From contig NC_087062.1 in the NCBI RefSeq assembly GCF_963678635.1, positions 89,999,845 through 90,063,844 of the forward strand: a stretch of DNA of 64,000 bases, written 5' to 3'. Source of the DNA: Symsagittifera roscoffensis (taxonomy: Eukaryota; Xenacoelomorpha; Acoela; Convolutidae). Each line of letters starts with the position of its first letter. Position 1 is the first letter of the stretch. A program made the translations under genes and the position numbers. Positions 32,078-43,495 of this stretch are shown here, in pieces. The notes beneath the pieces are model-generated. The model saw only the letters and a program-made list of their open reading frames with translations. It did no database searches and was not told the origin of the DNA.

Positions 32078-34496
32078 AATATTGAAAATAGAGTACAGAA
32101 GTGTAAGTCAATTCAAGATCTCTTTAATCAATGTTGCTCATGATATCTTAAAAATAGAATACAAATGATGACTAAGTTTTTAGCACTTTTATTTTAAATA
32201 CGTTATCATTTTTGACAGATTCAATCGTTTAAAATGAATTGAGGCAAGTCACTCGTCACTCGGTTTTATAAGTAGGATGCTTAATACATCCCTATGTACT
32301 CTTTTTTCCCCCAATTCTTAGAAGCGCTTTTATCTAAATATGTTATCGTTTTTGACCTCTTACTCCGTTTTTAAGATAAGAATGCGATGATAAAATTTTC
32401 TGTCTCCCCTTTTTTGAAAAGTTCAAGGCAAAACATGGCTGAGTTATGATGAGAATAATGACAACGATATTACTCTAAAAATACCTAAATAGGCTCTTCT
32501 ATCATAGCAGATGTTCTATTTTTAGCTTTTGTTCAGCTGGTTAGGTGCCATGAAAACTGGCATATGACTTAGGATCTGATTACAAAACATCTTTTGTCCG
32601 TAAATACAAACTTGAACTTAAAATAATAAAATGAAAATGAATCAAGTTATTCAAAAAAGATGCATGTGCTCAACTCTGAGCATCTAATAGAAAAGAACTG
32701 CAAATTAAACGTTTAAATCAGGTAACTCCATTCGCACCCTTTTTTCGCCTCTTTCTCTAAGAGAATAAGTGAAAATAAAACCAATTAGACCATAGAACTT
32801 GATTTTCAACTATGCGATTAATAACTGAACTAGCTATAGGATTGAAATATGGTTTGAGTAAACTGTGCACAGTCATAAATGATAATGTGTGTTGCGATAA
32901 GCAAGGATATTGCAATCGGGTACTAGACTTTTTTCCCGTAAATAACTTTAAGCACAGGATCTCCACTTATAGAGGATCTCTTCTGACATGCTCATTTTTT
33001 TTAAAATTCAAATAAAAGTTTTAAGTAGTAACCAAAGATTTACGTAAGTAGTAATTAGTTCAAGCCCGTTTCTGGTTGTAATTATCTTTTCAAAAAATGT
33101 AAATCGCATTTTTTCGGTTTTCAATATTCGGGTACCATTTCGGGTTTTGTTCCAATTTAAGTAGATTTTGCTTGACTGAAACTTCACAACTTTATAAATT
33201 TACCATAAATGATTTGAGTTTTTTCATGTTTTCGTTTTTTTTTTTAAATATTCAAATAGTTTCAGTTTATGTTACATCGACTTAGACAACTCATTTTGCG
33301 TAATTTCGAGGGCCAAATGTATCTGTTCGGGATTATGTGTTTCAGCTTCGATGGGTCGTAAAAACTTATAACTTTTATAAATTTTTTTATGAAAACATTT
33401 TATTTTCGGCTCAATAGGTTTCGACTCAAAGTTTTTCGCCTTTTTTGCCGCTCGGTAATTGATTTCAATTTTAGGGGCTGTTTATGATCTTCATACGATA
33501 CAAATATGAGGTTTTTGTAGCTGTAATTTTTCAACTTTTGTCAAATTTTTTTTTGTAGTTTTTCCCTCATTATTTTCAGAAATTTATTTTTGACTTTGTC
33601 TTTTTTTCATTCACTATTTTGTAACGCAATGTCGGTTTTGCATCGCAAGTGTATTGAAGCTCCGCTTTGCCTCTGTGTTACACTTTCTAGTTTCCTTCTG
33701 CCTTCGCCTAGAGTGATCAAAAGTATAGGAATGGTAAAAGTTCAGACATTCTCAATTTCAGACATGCTCAACTTCTCAAAAAATAAAATACACTTACCTT
33801 CATTTAGGTAGTAAATAGGTGTAGATCGTTTCCGGTTTTACTTTGTTTTCAAATAATTTTTCTGGAGGTTAACTTCCCGTTTTTTCCGTCGGTTCATTTC
33901 CCGTTTTTTAAAATTTGTTTTTATGTGGTACAGTTTTCTTAGCTTTCTTTTTGAAACTCCAAACTTTCTACACTTGCTGTTTTTGAGGAAAGTCGGGCAA
34001 TTTTAGGAAAAAAACCAACTAACCCAGCGCACTTCTCATATTCATACGCCCATACTTGTTAATTTTCTTTAACGGTCGTGCTATTATCCTTGGAGTTCAG
34101 TTGCTGACAAACCAACGCACACGCAAACTTCTTTCTCTTATTATATGTATTTATTAGTAGGACAAATAAAACGGCTTTCATTGATCTCTTTGTTCGCCAA
34201 AATGAACTGATTGATTTTGCGTTATTTTTTAAAATTTGATTTAAAAAAATTTACTAACTCTGAATTGTGAAAATTCTTTGTTATAACATTACGTTTGAAA
34301 TGCAGGCAAATAAATTGTACAGCAAAGAAATTTTTCCAATTTTTACGGCCATCTCAATTTTCAAAAAAAAAAAAAAAGTAGGAGCATTCTTGTTTTTTAT
34401 GCAGAAAAAATCAACTGAAAATCGAGTTGGCCAATTGCGTATTGAAATTGAAGTTTGGTCCAATAACTCGGTTAGTCAAGGAAACTACTGACTCAC
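32078..34496. other. Receptor intron, mostly unrecognised
   Basis: 32240-32320 contains GCAAGTCACTCGTCACTCGG and TAGGATGCTTAATACATCCC, shared with the R4-like copy near 35600. 32885-32945 is a short R5 piece (GCGATAAGCAAGGATATTGC). 33640-33680 has GCAAGTGTATTGAAGCTCCG of the hairpin-tail family. Otherwise no structure seen. Confidence 0.4.
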
Positions 34497-34605
34497 CAGT
34501 GGACCAACAAGACCACGATTATACTCATAGACGCCAGTGCTGATCCGATGAAAGCCACCAAGCCCCGTCGATCCACAAGATCATTCGTTTCTTCCTTTTT
34601 TGCAG
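34497..34605 (-). CDS. GPCR-like receptor exon: ICL3 end and TM6
   Basis: 109-bp exon between acceptor GGCTTTGACAG and donor GTGAGT. It takes two bases to finish an incoming codon and leaves two for the next, which the last exon accepts exactly. It encodes a charged stretch (KKEETNDLVDRRG), as expected for the third intracellular loop, then a single hydrophobic helix (LVAFIGSALASMSIIVVLLV). The classic C-W-x-P of TM6 is not present, so the receptor is either divergent or not a standard rhodopsin-family member. Confidence 0.5.
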
Positions 34606-34746
34606 CTGTCAAAGCCGGCGAAATAGACATTCGGCTCATATTTCGGCTGAAAGATTTCCCTCCGAAAAAGTTTTCCACCTGAACAGATAAACGCCATTAC
34701 ACTCCAATTTTTTTGAAGAAAAACTGTCAAAGTTAAGGTTATCTGA

Positions 34747-35021
34747 CAGCAGTGAATCTAGGATTTTCTTGACGGTGGTGGGGGGGGGAGTTCCAGATTA
34801 TTTGCGACTTGGAAAAAACAAAACAGAAAACAGGAGGGTCGAACTGCCATTTTTGGGCGCTTTTTAGATGATTTTGCCAAAAAAATTCTTTCTTTTGGAG
34901 TGCGCTCCTCTTCAAAGTTAGTGTATATTGGCACCAGATGCGCTGTTAGAAAATATTTAGGGCTAGTCGGCCAAAAATGGATGTAGTGAACTAGTACCAT
35001 CCATCTCCTTAATTTCGCCCG
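34747..35021 (+). mobile_element. hAT-like MITE with perfect 8-bp target duplication
   Basis: Begins CAGCAGTGAATCTAGGATTT and carries GTGCGCTCCTC and GGCCAAAAATGGATG blocks. Flanked by TTATCTGA at 34739-34746 and 35022-35029, an exact 8-bp duplication as made by hAT transposases. Confidence 0.75.
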
Positions 35022-35239
35022 TTATCTGATAAAATTTTCATGCAGAAATTCTCGATCGTTTTCTTGTTTTTTATGCAGAAAAAATCAACTGCAGTCATCG
35101 ATGCTCCTTATGACTCCCTCAAAATTTACTCAATTTCACAGTGGAATCCCCACCAAATGATCAGATTTTAAAGATTTTGCAGGTTTTGCCTCGTATTATT
35201 TCCTGACTCTTCTTCCGAAAAACGCAATGCCATACAATA

Positions 35240-35800
35240 TACATGGCTCAATTTGACCAATGATGTCACTGTAAAGATATAGGCTCTTAAAAGATATAGG
35301 TTATTTTTGAAATTTTTGAAGAAAGTAGTGAAATTTTATGCTTGAGGTGGTTTTTTTTATTGAGTCAAATTTCGACTTTTTTTAAAGTGTTTCTGAGAAA
35401 TATTTTTTATACCATCTGAAAGATATAGCTGCCCGGATCTGAAAAGCAAAAAAAAAATTACCTCGGATCTTTTATTGTAAAGTTATGAGTTCGAAAATTT
35501 CTAATTTGACCAATTTGGTATAATTAGTGCGCGATATATTCTAATAAAACGTTCTTATAATAAGCACCTAGATGCGACGGATTCAATCGTTCCAAATTGA
35601 AGTGAGGTAAGTCACTCGGTCTTAATATTAGGATGCTTTGTACATCCCTATGTATTTTACATAGCGGGTAGGTACAAAGCGAAAAAAAACAACACCTTTT
35701 TTCATCAAATCTTTTTTGGTGATATTTTTTAAGGTGGCAATTGGCATACTCAGGTACTCAGGGCTTTGTTCTGATATACGAGTTTGTTCAGTCCTGTTAT
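35240..35800 (+). repeat. Interspersed repeat R4, diverged copy
   Basis: Shared words include GTCAAATTTCGACTTTTTTT, AAGTTATGAGTTCGAAAATT, TTAGTGCGCGATATATT and the end CTCAGGGCTTTGTTCTGATA with TACGAGTTTGTTC. A TTAGGATGCTTTGTACATCC block is also seen at 32270. Confidence 0.45.
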
Positions 35801-36027
35801 ATTTTAACCATATGTTATGTTTTAACCATTTTAACCATTATATAATCATGTGGTTCAATTGCCATGAACACTGGCATGTGAGTTAGTCCCTAATTACAAA
35901 CACATTTTGTTCGTACATAAAAAACCCATAATAGCACTGGAAAAATGAGGTTAAAAACACTGAAAAGTTAGTGTAAAGTTAGGCTATTTTTCTTTATTCT
36001 CCACTTGCGAATATTTACATGTAAAAT

Positions 36028-36396
36028 CAGAGGCAGATATGGGATATTCTCGAGGGAGGGGCGGATTTTCAAAAAATTTCGAAAGTTTTGTCGACTTTTT
36101 TTTAGGTCGACAAAATTGATTTTCTGAGCTCTCTTATATCATTAAAAATACCCCATTTTGACCAAATTTTCTGCGCTGCAGGCAAATTTTTGAAAAAAAA
36201 ACAGGTTAAAAAAGGCGTTTTTAGGAACTTTTTGGAAAATTTTGACCAAAAAATCGCGTTTTTTGGCGCGCGCTCCCCCATCAAAATTATAGAGTCAGTC
36301 ATTCAAAAATGGATATCTCAAATACTACAAAGGGGGGCCCTTTAGTCGGCAGGGGGTCGAATCCCCCCTCCCCCCTCCTAAATCTATCTGCTGGTG
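36028..36396 (+). mobile_element. hAT-like MITE with 8-bp target duplication
   Basis: Begins CAGAGGCAGATATGGGATAT and ends CCTAAATCTATCTGCTG..; TGTAAAAT flanks it at 36020-36027 and 36397-36404. The body has TTTCTGCGCTGCAGGC, GCGCGCGCTCCCCC and GGGGTCGAATCCCCCC. Confidence 0.7.
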
Positions 36397-36885
36397 TGTA
36401 AAATTATTTGGCTCTTTTCCAGTTTCCCCCCTTTCAAAATACCGAGTTTTATGTTTGTAATACGTGTTATTACGGCTAAATACGTGATGTTACGCTGTAA
36501 AGTATGAAGAAAAAATCTGTTCAGAATTGTCGATTTGTTCACCACGCCAAATTTCATTGCATTATGACAACATTAAATAGACTTTTCAAAATTGAATTTG
36601 AAGGGGGGAAACTGGAAAAGAGCTAATTATTTTTCGCGTTATCCGATTGTATTGCAAACACGTACTAAATTTTTTTCCCATAAATAACTTTGTTCATTCC
36701 TGATTTTGTTCAACCACTAGTTACACCATAAAATCGATGATCATGCGAGGTTGAGGGGTAGCCTAAAATTCTTATCCGGTGGGAGGGGAACTGAAACGCA
36801 CATATCTGCTGTTCGCACGTAGAAGAGCCTCTGAATGCTAAAGTGTTACCGCATACTCAAAATGGTCACGTGCTAACCCCTGTAC

Positions 36886-37030
36886 TGTTCTGGTCGGCAG
36901 GGATGGCCGAGTTCATAAGTTGTGCACGTGCGCTGATGACACACTGGATGGTAGACACGTAAAAAGAGAAGATACAGAGACCAGCGATGCTCCAGATGAA
37001 CACGAAAGTATACTTTAACAGCTGCACCTC
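36886..37030 (-). CDS. GPCR-like receptor exon: TM5 region
   Basis: 145-bp exon, phase 0 in, one base out. The acceptor GGCTAATTTTTCAG is strong; the donor A|GTACAG is weak but is the one that matches the next exon's phase. It encodes a long hydrophobic helix (YTFVFIWSIAGLCIFSFYV) followed by ISARAQL and an NST sequon region. I read this as TM5 plus the start of ICL3. An alternative acceptor at 37085-37087 (TTTATCAG) would add 18 codons. The 5' LTR of the large element starts only 71 bp upstream of this exon in the gene's sense. Confidence 0.5.
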
Positions 37031-37097
37031 CTGAAAAATTAGCCGGTTGCGGTGCATCTTGGAACTTTCGCCGCCCAAAAAATACTGATAAATTTGC

Positions 37098-37101
37098 ATG
37101 T
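37098..37101. repeat. Target-site duplication, left (ATGT)
   Basis: ATGT here and ATGT at 55850-55853 directly flank the LTR termini TG and CA. A 4-bp duplication is usual for Ty3/gypsy integrases. Confidence 0.85.
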
Positions 37102-37511
37102 TGGAACCTGATCTAAACTATATTTTATGATTGGATAAATTAGATATTTTACCACTGTAAAGTATTTAATATTAACCAATCATGATCCATCTAACTAACA
37201 ACCCACTTATTTGTAAGTGCTGAAATTACTTGTAATTTCAGCACCAGAGAGATTTGAATTTAACTTAGAAATTAGTTGTCTCTCCGAGAGAACTTCAGCA
37301 ACCGCAACAAACCAGTATACCCTAGATCTATTGAGCCTAGCAGAGACTAGTTAAACACCCTGAGACTAGTAAGTATAAGAGTAAGATTAGGATCGGTATT
37401 AGACTAAGAAGTTGCACGAATCTATCCGGCCGAAAATAAGATAGCGTGACGAGCAGACGGTGTACCCTATCCGAAATTACTCTATGAGTTAACCACATCG
37501 GTCTTAACTCA
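37102..37511 (+). repeat. 5' LTR of element 1
   Basis: 410 bp, TGGAACC...AACTCA. A CCAATCA box lies near 37170 and AT-rich TATA-like sequence near the left end. It contains a perfect 13-bp hairpin at 37217-37244 and a GTAAGT donor-like site near 37370 that could serve spliced subgenomic RNA. No canonical AATAAA is seen; AATAAG occurs near 37435. Confidence 0.95.
37217..37244 (+). promoter_or_regulatory. Perfect 13-bp LTR hairpin
   Basis: GTGCTGAAATTAC, a TT loop, then GTAATTTCAGCAC. The same structure occurs in the other three LTRs at 55555-55582, 57276-57303 and 62396-62423. The last has one A-to-G change that keeps pairing as a G-U wobble in RNA. Role unknown; transcription-factor palindrome or RNA structure are both possible. 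Confidence 0.75.
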
Positions 37512-37513
37512 TC

Positions 37514-37524
37514 TGGTGCGACCA
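37514..37524 (+). promoter_or_regulatory. Primer-binding site, element 1
   Basis: TGGTGCGACCA lies two bases after the 5' LTR. A site starting TGG here is where the CCA end of a tRNA anneals to prime minus-strand DNA. The same 11 bases follow the LTR in element 2 (57570-57580), and there deletion begins just after them. The implied tRNA end is UGGUCGCACCA; I could not assign the tRNA. Confidence 0.75.
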
Positions 37525-38766
37525 TAAGTCTCGAATAGACCTTAATAGCTTAGATTTAACCGAAAAAAAAAAAGATTAGAATTTAGACAAAACATTTTTA
37601 AAATGTTATACGACGTTAATTTAATCGAAATGTCTCTACGACTCAATAGATCAGAGCCGATATTCCGAACGATAGCAGAACTACCCGGAATCGCAAGAAG
37701 ACCTCGAACAAGAGACGACATACGACAAAGTAGAAACTTACCATATAGTTATATGATTGTACGGCAAAAGCCAACACAAACTTTTATATTTAGAATCCTA
37801 TTAGCAATGAATTTAGATTTTCATTTGCAAACATAAAATTTTGAAGTCAAAACTTCATGATCATTACAGGCGCTAAACAAAATTATTAATATACAATAAC
37901 GATTGATAAAAAGATCTCAGATCGTTTTCTTAAATTCTGCAGTCTTATATAAAACATGTTTGGAAAATATTTATTGAAAAGAAAAACAAAAATTAGTAGA
38001 ATGACAATAAATTGTTAGTAATCATAAAATCATTTGTTGTCCCAGCTTCACCACCTAAACATAACAGCAATCATAAGCTCACTAATATCATTAAAAAACT
38101 AAATCTTTTTCTTAAATAAATTTAAACCATTTTAAAACTTAAATTCACTTAATTTTATAATCAGATCATCAAGGCTTATCCTTGGATCTTAATTAATTTT
38201 CTATTTCACTAAATTTAAAACTTGATCATCAAGGCCAATCCTTGGATCAAAAAGAACAATTTTGTTCTCCCCTACCCACTTAGCAAGTGTCTAACGACCT
38301 CAAACGTCGATTCACTATCCAACCCTTCCAAAAAACCCAAGACTAATAGAAATTTTTCAACAAAACTAACCATTCAAATTAGGATAAACAGTGAAGAACT
38401 TCGGTTATTCATCCTTCACTTGAACCCTCCTCTTACCAGACCCAGGATAAATCTTAGACTTAGTAAGTTTAAATTAGTATCTAACGAACTACTCGCGTTC
38501 TAATTATACCTGAACCTTGTGGATCGATTTACTATTCTCCAACCCTTGAACACAATCACTACCCCTAAGTAAGATCAAGTAAGTTAACACCTTAGCTTAT
38601 ACTAGCCACTAGAAAGTAAAAAATCATTCTTCGGAATCGATATAATTTTCTCTCCAACCCTGAACAAAAAGACCCAGGTTAGGCTAACCAAAAAATCGTA
38701 AGGACTAACAGTTTAAGAAAAGTAGACATCATCTAACAACTTTTTGCATCCCTCATCCTAAACCTT
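37525..38766 (+). other. Long 5' leader with short repeats
   Basis: About 1.24 kb before the first substantial ORF. It contains a 25-bp near-repeat at 38164-38188 and 38224-38248 (GATCATCAAGG..., CCTTGGATC), and three CCAACCCT-type words near 38317, 38538 and 38654, the last two followed by GAACA. Small ORFs of 77 and 93 codons (37603, 38222) show no recognisable domain. Leaders of retroelements carry packaging and translation signals; the repeats may be such a site, by inference. Confidence 0.6.
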
Positions 38767-39234
38767 ATGTCATTCAAAAATCTAGGAAATAAACAAACGA
38801 TCGTCTTACACAATTGCGAAATAGATAACAAAAAATACGACCTTGTAATCACACCTCATACACAAACAGTTGGATATATTAGAACAAAACGACTAACAAT
38901 TAAAAGAAAAATAATAAACAAACAAAGACAAATCACACGAAAAAGATTTTCAAAAAATAGAAACGCATTTTCAGAATCAGAAGCCAGCAATTTAGATGAA
39001 CTCTATAAATTAAAAGAATCGATTGACAAAAATTGTCCTATCCACGATCAATTATATTTTTCCGACTCAGAAACAACTTCAAATTCATCAAAAAGAGGAA
39101 AAAGAAGAATAAAAAAACAATATAAACACAAACCAGTACACTTGTATAATTGGAATCAACCAATTAGGCACATCGATAGTTATATATTAACAGTCATTAA
39201 ACAAAAAAATGAGCCACAGCCACACTCAAAGTGA
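38767..39234 (+). CDS. Small basic ORF upstream of gag (155 aa)
   Basis: Intact 155-codon ORF that overlaps the start of the gag ORF by 26 nt in a different frame. The protein is lysine/arginine-rich, with basic clusters at about residues 45-65 (KRKIINKQRQITRKRF) and 112-125 (KRGKRRIKKQYKHK) that look like nuclear-localisation or RNA-binding patches, and an acidic serine-rich stretch between. No known family recognised. In position it could be an accessory regulator or an N-terminal gag segment reached by frameshift. Lost from element 2. Confidence 0.55.
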   Translation: MSFKNLGNKQTIVLHNCEIDNKKYDLVITPHTQTVGYIRTKRLTIKRKIINKQRQITRKRFSKNRNAFSESEASNLDELYKLKESIDKNCPIHDQLYFSDSETTSNSSKRGKRRIKKQYKHKPVHLYNWNQPIRHIDSYILTVIKQKNEPQPHSK

Positions 39235-42200
39235 CGAAAGTCCAGATGACGAAGAAGTTTACCCCTTCCTCGTAGATGCACCCAATGATAGAGGGCAGCA
39301 TATATTTTGCAAGAATTTACTCCTAAATTTGTTTGAACCCGGAATCAGTCCATGCAAAGCAGAATTCCCAGATGTAAAAATCAAAAGACAAATTATTTAA
39401 CATTATCTGAAAGATATATGTAATTTAACACAACAATACGGAATCTACACCATAGAATTCAGCACACCAAATCCGAATCATCGCAAATATGTAATTCAAA
39501 CAGACGATCTTGAATTAGAATTTTCAAAAGTATTCTTAGAATATATTAAAAGCATACAATACCATAACTCACAAAGAGCAAATTCTATATTCACTAACGA
39601 AGTCTTTGCAATAATATATAGCTACATTTCAATATTAGAAAAAACAGAAATTCAAAGTATCTCACCAACTGAGACATCCAAACATATAAAAGTACGAAAT
39701 GAAATTACATTATTTTCAACTTTTCTACATATAATCAAAGAAAATTTCACTAAAGACGATGTTTCACAACACACAAAACATGATTTACAAAAATATAGAT
39801 CAACACATAATATAGACTTAATTTCACAAGCAAGAAAAAATTTTAGACCTCAAAATCCAAACGATGATACTGCCATCACAGAACAGTCAGATTACGTTTG
39901 GAACCCTGAATGGTCTCATCATGCATTTATAAATATCCCACAATCAATCTCAAGTCAAGCAATAAGTACAATATCTTATCAAAGAGATTATGTGAAAGTA
40001 GTACCACTGACCATTGATGCAACACCATTCAACTACAATACATTTTTACCTGATACACAAAATAATAGTTTAAATTCGACCGTCATACACAATGAAAACC
40101 TTAATGGAACTAGAAATCTTACACAACAAGATATTCAAACACCATCACACTTCATAAATGAAGAAATCGTCCAAACAACAACAACTACACAACAAAGTAT
40201 TTCACCAATACGTCCAAATTTAACAACACCAGAAAATACAAACACTTCAACGGCACAAGTAACCTTACAATCAACCGTTAAACCTTCGGTTGCTCCAAAA
40301 TATTCACATATGGATTATCAAACATATAGACCTACGACAATACCGTCAAAAACACGAAGAACGTTCACAAGAAAAACTTTTGCAGAACACAATTATAACT
40401 ACGCACATTCGTCAAAAACAAATTATCCCCCACGAAAACCTGATAATAATCATATAAGTTCCCATCATTGGAATAACCCAATGACAACAGCCAACTCAGT
40501 AAATTTTGAAACTAATTCACATCCCCCACAGGATCGCAGTGAAAATTACCCATTTTTTCAACAAAATAAAAATAAAAAGCAAGCGACTCATCATACGGAT
40601 TACTTATCACCTGATGACGATTATTTACAACCAGATATTTTTGCACCGTATACCCAAGAATATCGCGGACAAGGAGCACAAAAACCTTATACATATAATA
40701 GAATTTTTTCACAAAATCCAACAGCAACACGAAATCAACAACCAATACAAATGCAAAATCCAACTAATACACAATCTTTTCAACCAATTCAACCACAAAA
40801 TCCAACGATCACACACTCGTATCAACCAACTCAAATACCACTCCCATATTATCTTCAACAACACGAAATAACAAAGAATCAACTTTCAAATTTTTCACAA
40901 ATGCCAAATGCCGCAGAATCACTACAAATGACAATGAATCCATACCTTATGGGTGGATCCTCAATAACATGAAATAAACCACTAATGGTTTTCACAGGAA
41001 CAGATCCTGAATATTGTGTAGAAGATTATTTAAATGCAGTAACAGCAAGTTTAATTTTAAATATAGGACCTGAACCAATTAATACACCATTACATCAAAA
41101 TTGGATACATCGACGCACAGCGTTGATACAAACAACCTTAGATGGCGCAGCCCAAAAATGGTTTTCAGTATTACCTATAGAAATAAAATCAGATTGGAAA
41201 AGATTTACACAAGAATTTTCAAAAATGTTTGACTCCGAAAGAAATAAACAACACCAAAGAGTTTTATGTAATGAAATTCGCAGATTACCAAATGAAATCA
41301 TCAAACAATTAGCAGTACGCATCGAAACACTAGTTCGAAAAGCATATTCATTAAATACACATGACTATAAAAACACAAAAATGACAGAAATTTTAATGAT
41401 GACCTTAACACCTCAATTAAGGAAAATAGCAATAAAAAAGAGAGCATCTCATCCTTCCTCAATTCGAGAGCCAGATTTAGATTTTCGAAAACTAGTAGAC
41501 AAACTAGAACAAGCGGAAATCACAATGAAACTCGAAGAAACAGAAAATCTAAAACTACAGTATGTTAAACGAATCGAAACAAACACTACGCACATCAGTA
41601 ACATACAGGAATCAGATACAGATCTAGTTGAAAAAATCACTGAAATACTAAATATTTATGAAAAACACCCAAATTTTAAAGGTAAACCATCTTTCAAAAA
41701 ATGGTGTAATTATTGCCGACGATACGGACATAGTATCTCTGAATGTAGACAAAAACAACAAGATAACCAGAACAAACCTCAAAAACATAGAGAACCAAAC
41801 AAATCATTCTATCAATATATGAAGAAAGATCAAAATTTACCAAACAAAAACATATACAGTAACAACAGTTCAGGAAAACCACTTCCGAACAACACCAGTT
41901 AAACAAGGAATCAATCACCATATAACTCAAGTTATAGAGGAAGATCACCAGAACGAAGAAATACACAGAATTATTCACAAAATAAATATAATCGATTAAA
42001 TAGTCAAAATAACTATTCAAGATCAAATTCCAATGCAACACAATTTGTTTCTAGATCCAGTTCGCAATCAAACCCAAGGAATAAACACTATTCCAATAAT
42101 CAATCACGAAACTCATCATATAACAGAAACAGAAACTATTCACATAATAGAAATAGAAGTTATTCGAACAATCGAAATCAGAATTACACGAACAACCGAT

Positions 42201-42532
42201 CGAGAAATAACTCATATAACAGATCAAACTATCACAGATCAAACAATAATTATCAAAACAGATCACGGAATAATTCGTAAAATCGAAATTCAAGTTATAA
42301 TAATCGATATAGAAATATCAGAAATAATAACCATTATGATGATTCTAAACATCGACACAGAGATAGTACACCAAAACATCAGAGACAAATTAATCAGGTA
42401 CAATCAAATGAAGAAACAACATCAGACCCCCCAGGAATCGATGACACAGGAAATAACGAACTACAATTAAATCAAATAAACTGTGAATCATCAGACACAG
42501 AAAGTGATACAGAAAATACCATTTCCATCAAT
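39209..42532 (+). pseudogene. gag: Gag polyprotein, interrupted by four in-frame stops
   Basis: Structural protein that forms the virus-like particle. One frame is open from ATG 39209 into the protease except for stops TAA 39398-39400, TGA 40970-40972, TAA 41900-41902 and TAA 42278-42280. The first 590 codons are Asn/Gln/Thr/Pro-rich; from 40985 a capsid-like helical region (retrotransposon gag type, with AQKWFSVLP) begins. A zinc knuckle C-x2-C-x4-H-x4-C (CNYCRRYGHSISEC) lies at 41705-41746, the nucleic-acid-binding motif of nucleocapsid. After it runs an Arg/Ser/Asn-rich tail with many NRN and SRS units. At about 1,100 codons it is two to three times the usual gag length. Confidence 0.8.
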
Positions 42533-43495
42533 ATGATAGCAGTCAAAAACGACTACAAACCTATTATTTATGAACAACCTTTTACATCACATATATATGA
42601 AAATCAGTTGGAACTTCTTCACAATTATTACATTGAACCCATCAATTCTACACAAACTGCACAAGACATAAACGAAATTAACACGGTAAGTAAACCCAAC
42701 GAAAATGACAAAATAAAAAGCTTAAATACGAATCACATTTACCAAAATATACAAAAAGAACAACCCAAAGAAAAAATTTGGACAATACCATTTCTTTTAG
42801 AAAGTCCAAGAAACAAGGAATTTCAACCACCAGACCTTGAAATTGATTTTTTAATTGATTCAGGAGCAGAATCAAACATAATTAACATTCCCACATGGAA
42901 TGAAATCAAAACATTACACCCAAAATTAACGCCTCTTGCAACCTCTAGTAAACTAGCAACAGCACAAGGATCAACACTAATAAATTATGGAAAAGTTCAA
43001 TTATTCCTTCTTCCCACAAGAACAATGGAACAAAACAAAATTCTAAACAAACCATTTAAACAGATAATTCATATCACGGATTTTAAACACAATATCATTG
43101 GCATACCATTTATCTCGAAATATATACCAACAATCAACATATTGAATAGTAAAATACTAATCAAAGATAAATATACAAAAACAAAAAATACAGCTCTAAC
43201 ATTTTTTCAAAGATTAAATAAACAACCACCATTCTTTTCAAAATTTTACCCAATTTATAACCAAAAACGGAAACACTTGAAACCACTATCAGGAGATATA
43301 TATAACTTTTCAATAAAACAAGTTCACCAATATGATAAAAATCAAAATAAACAACAACTCTTCATGTCAGACTTTGAATTCAAACCTATCAATAAGTTTT
43401 TCAAAATCACGATCTCATCGATAAAATATTTGAAAAATACGAATTCAGACACCATTTCGTTGCATATATATATAACAATACACCATACAAAGTAA
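42533..43495 (+). pseudogene. Aspartic protease region
   Basis: Continues in the gag frame. LIDSGAESNIINI at about 42848-42886 is the retropepsin active site (D-S-G-A; the Asp codon is 42857-42859), followed by a TAQGSTL flap-like stretch and HNIIGIPF near 43090-43110, matching the I-I-G end motif. This enzyme would cut the gag and pol polyproteins. The frame is lost near the T-run at 43396-43401: downstream sense continues in another frame, and the ORF drifts to a stop at 43493-43495. Confidence 0.75.

Noticed and set aside
40506-40871. 121-codon Ile/His/Lys-rich open frame
   Set aside because: Alternate-frame shadow of the Asn/Gln/Pro-rich gag region.
42033-42470. 145-codon open frame of Ile/Thr/Glu repeats
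   Set aside because: It is the shifted reading of the Arg/Ser/Asn-rich gag tail. The gag frame continues through this region into the protease with one stop, and its composition fits a nucleocapsid tail.
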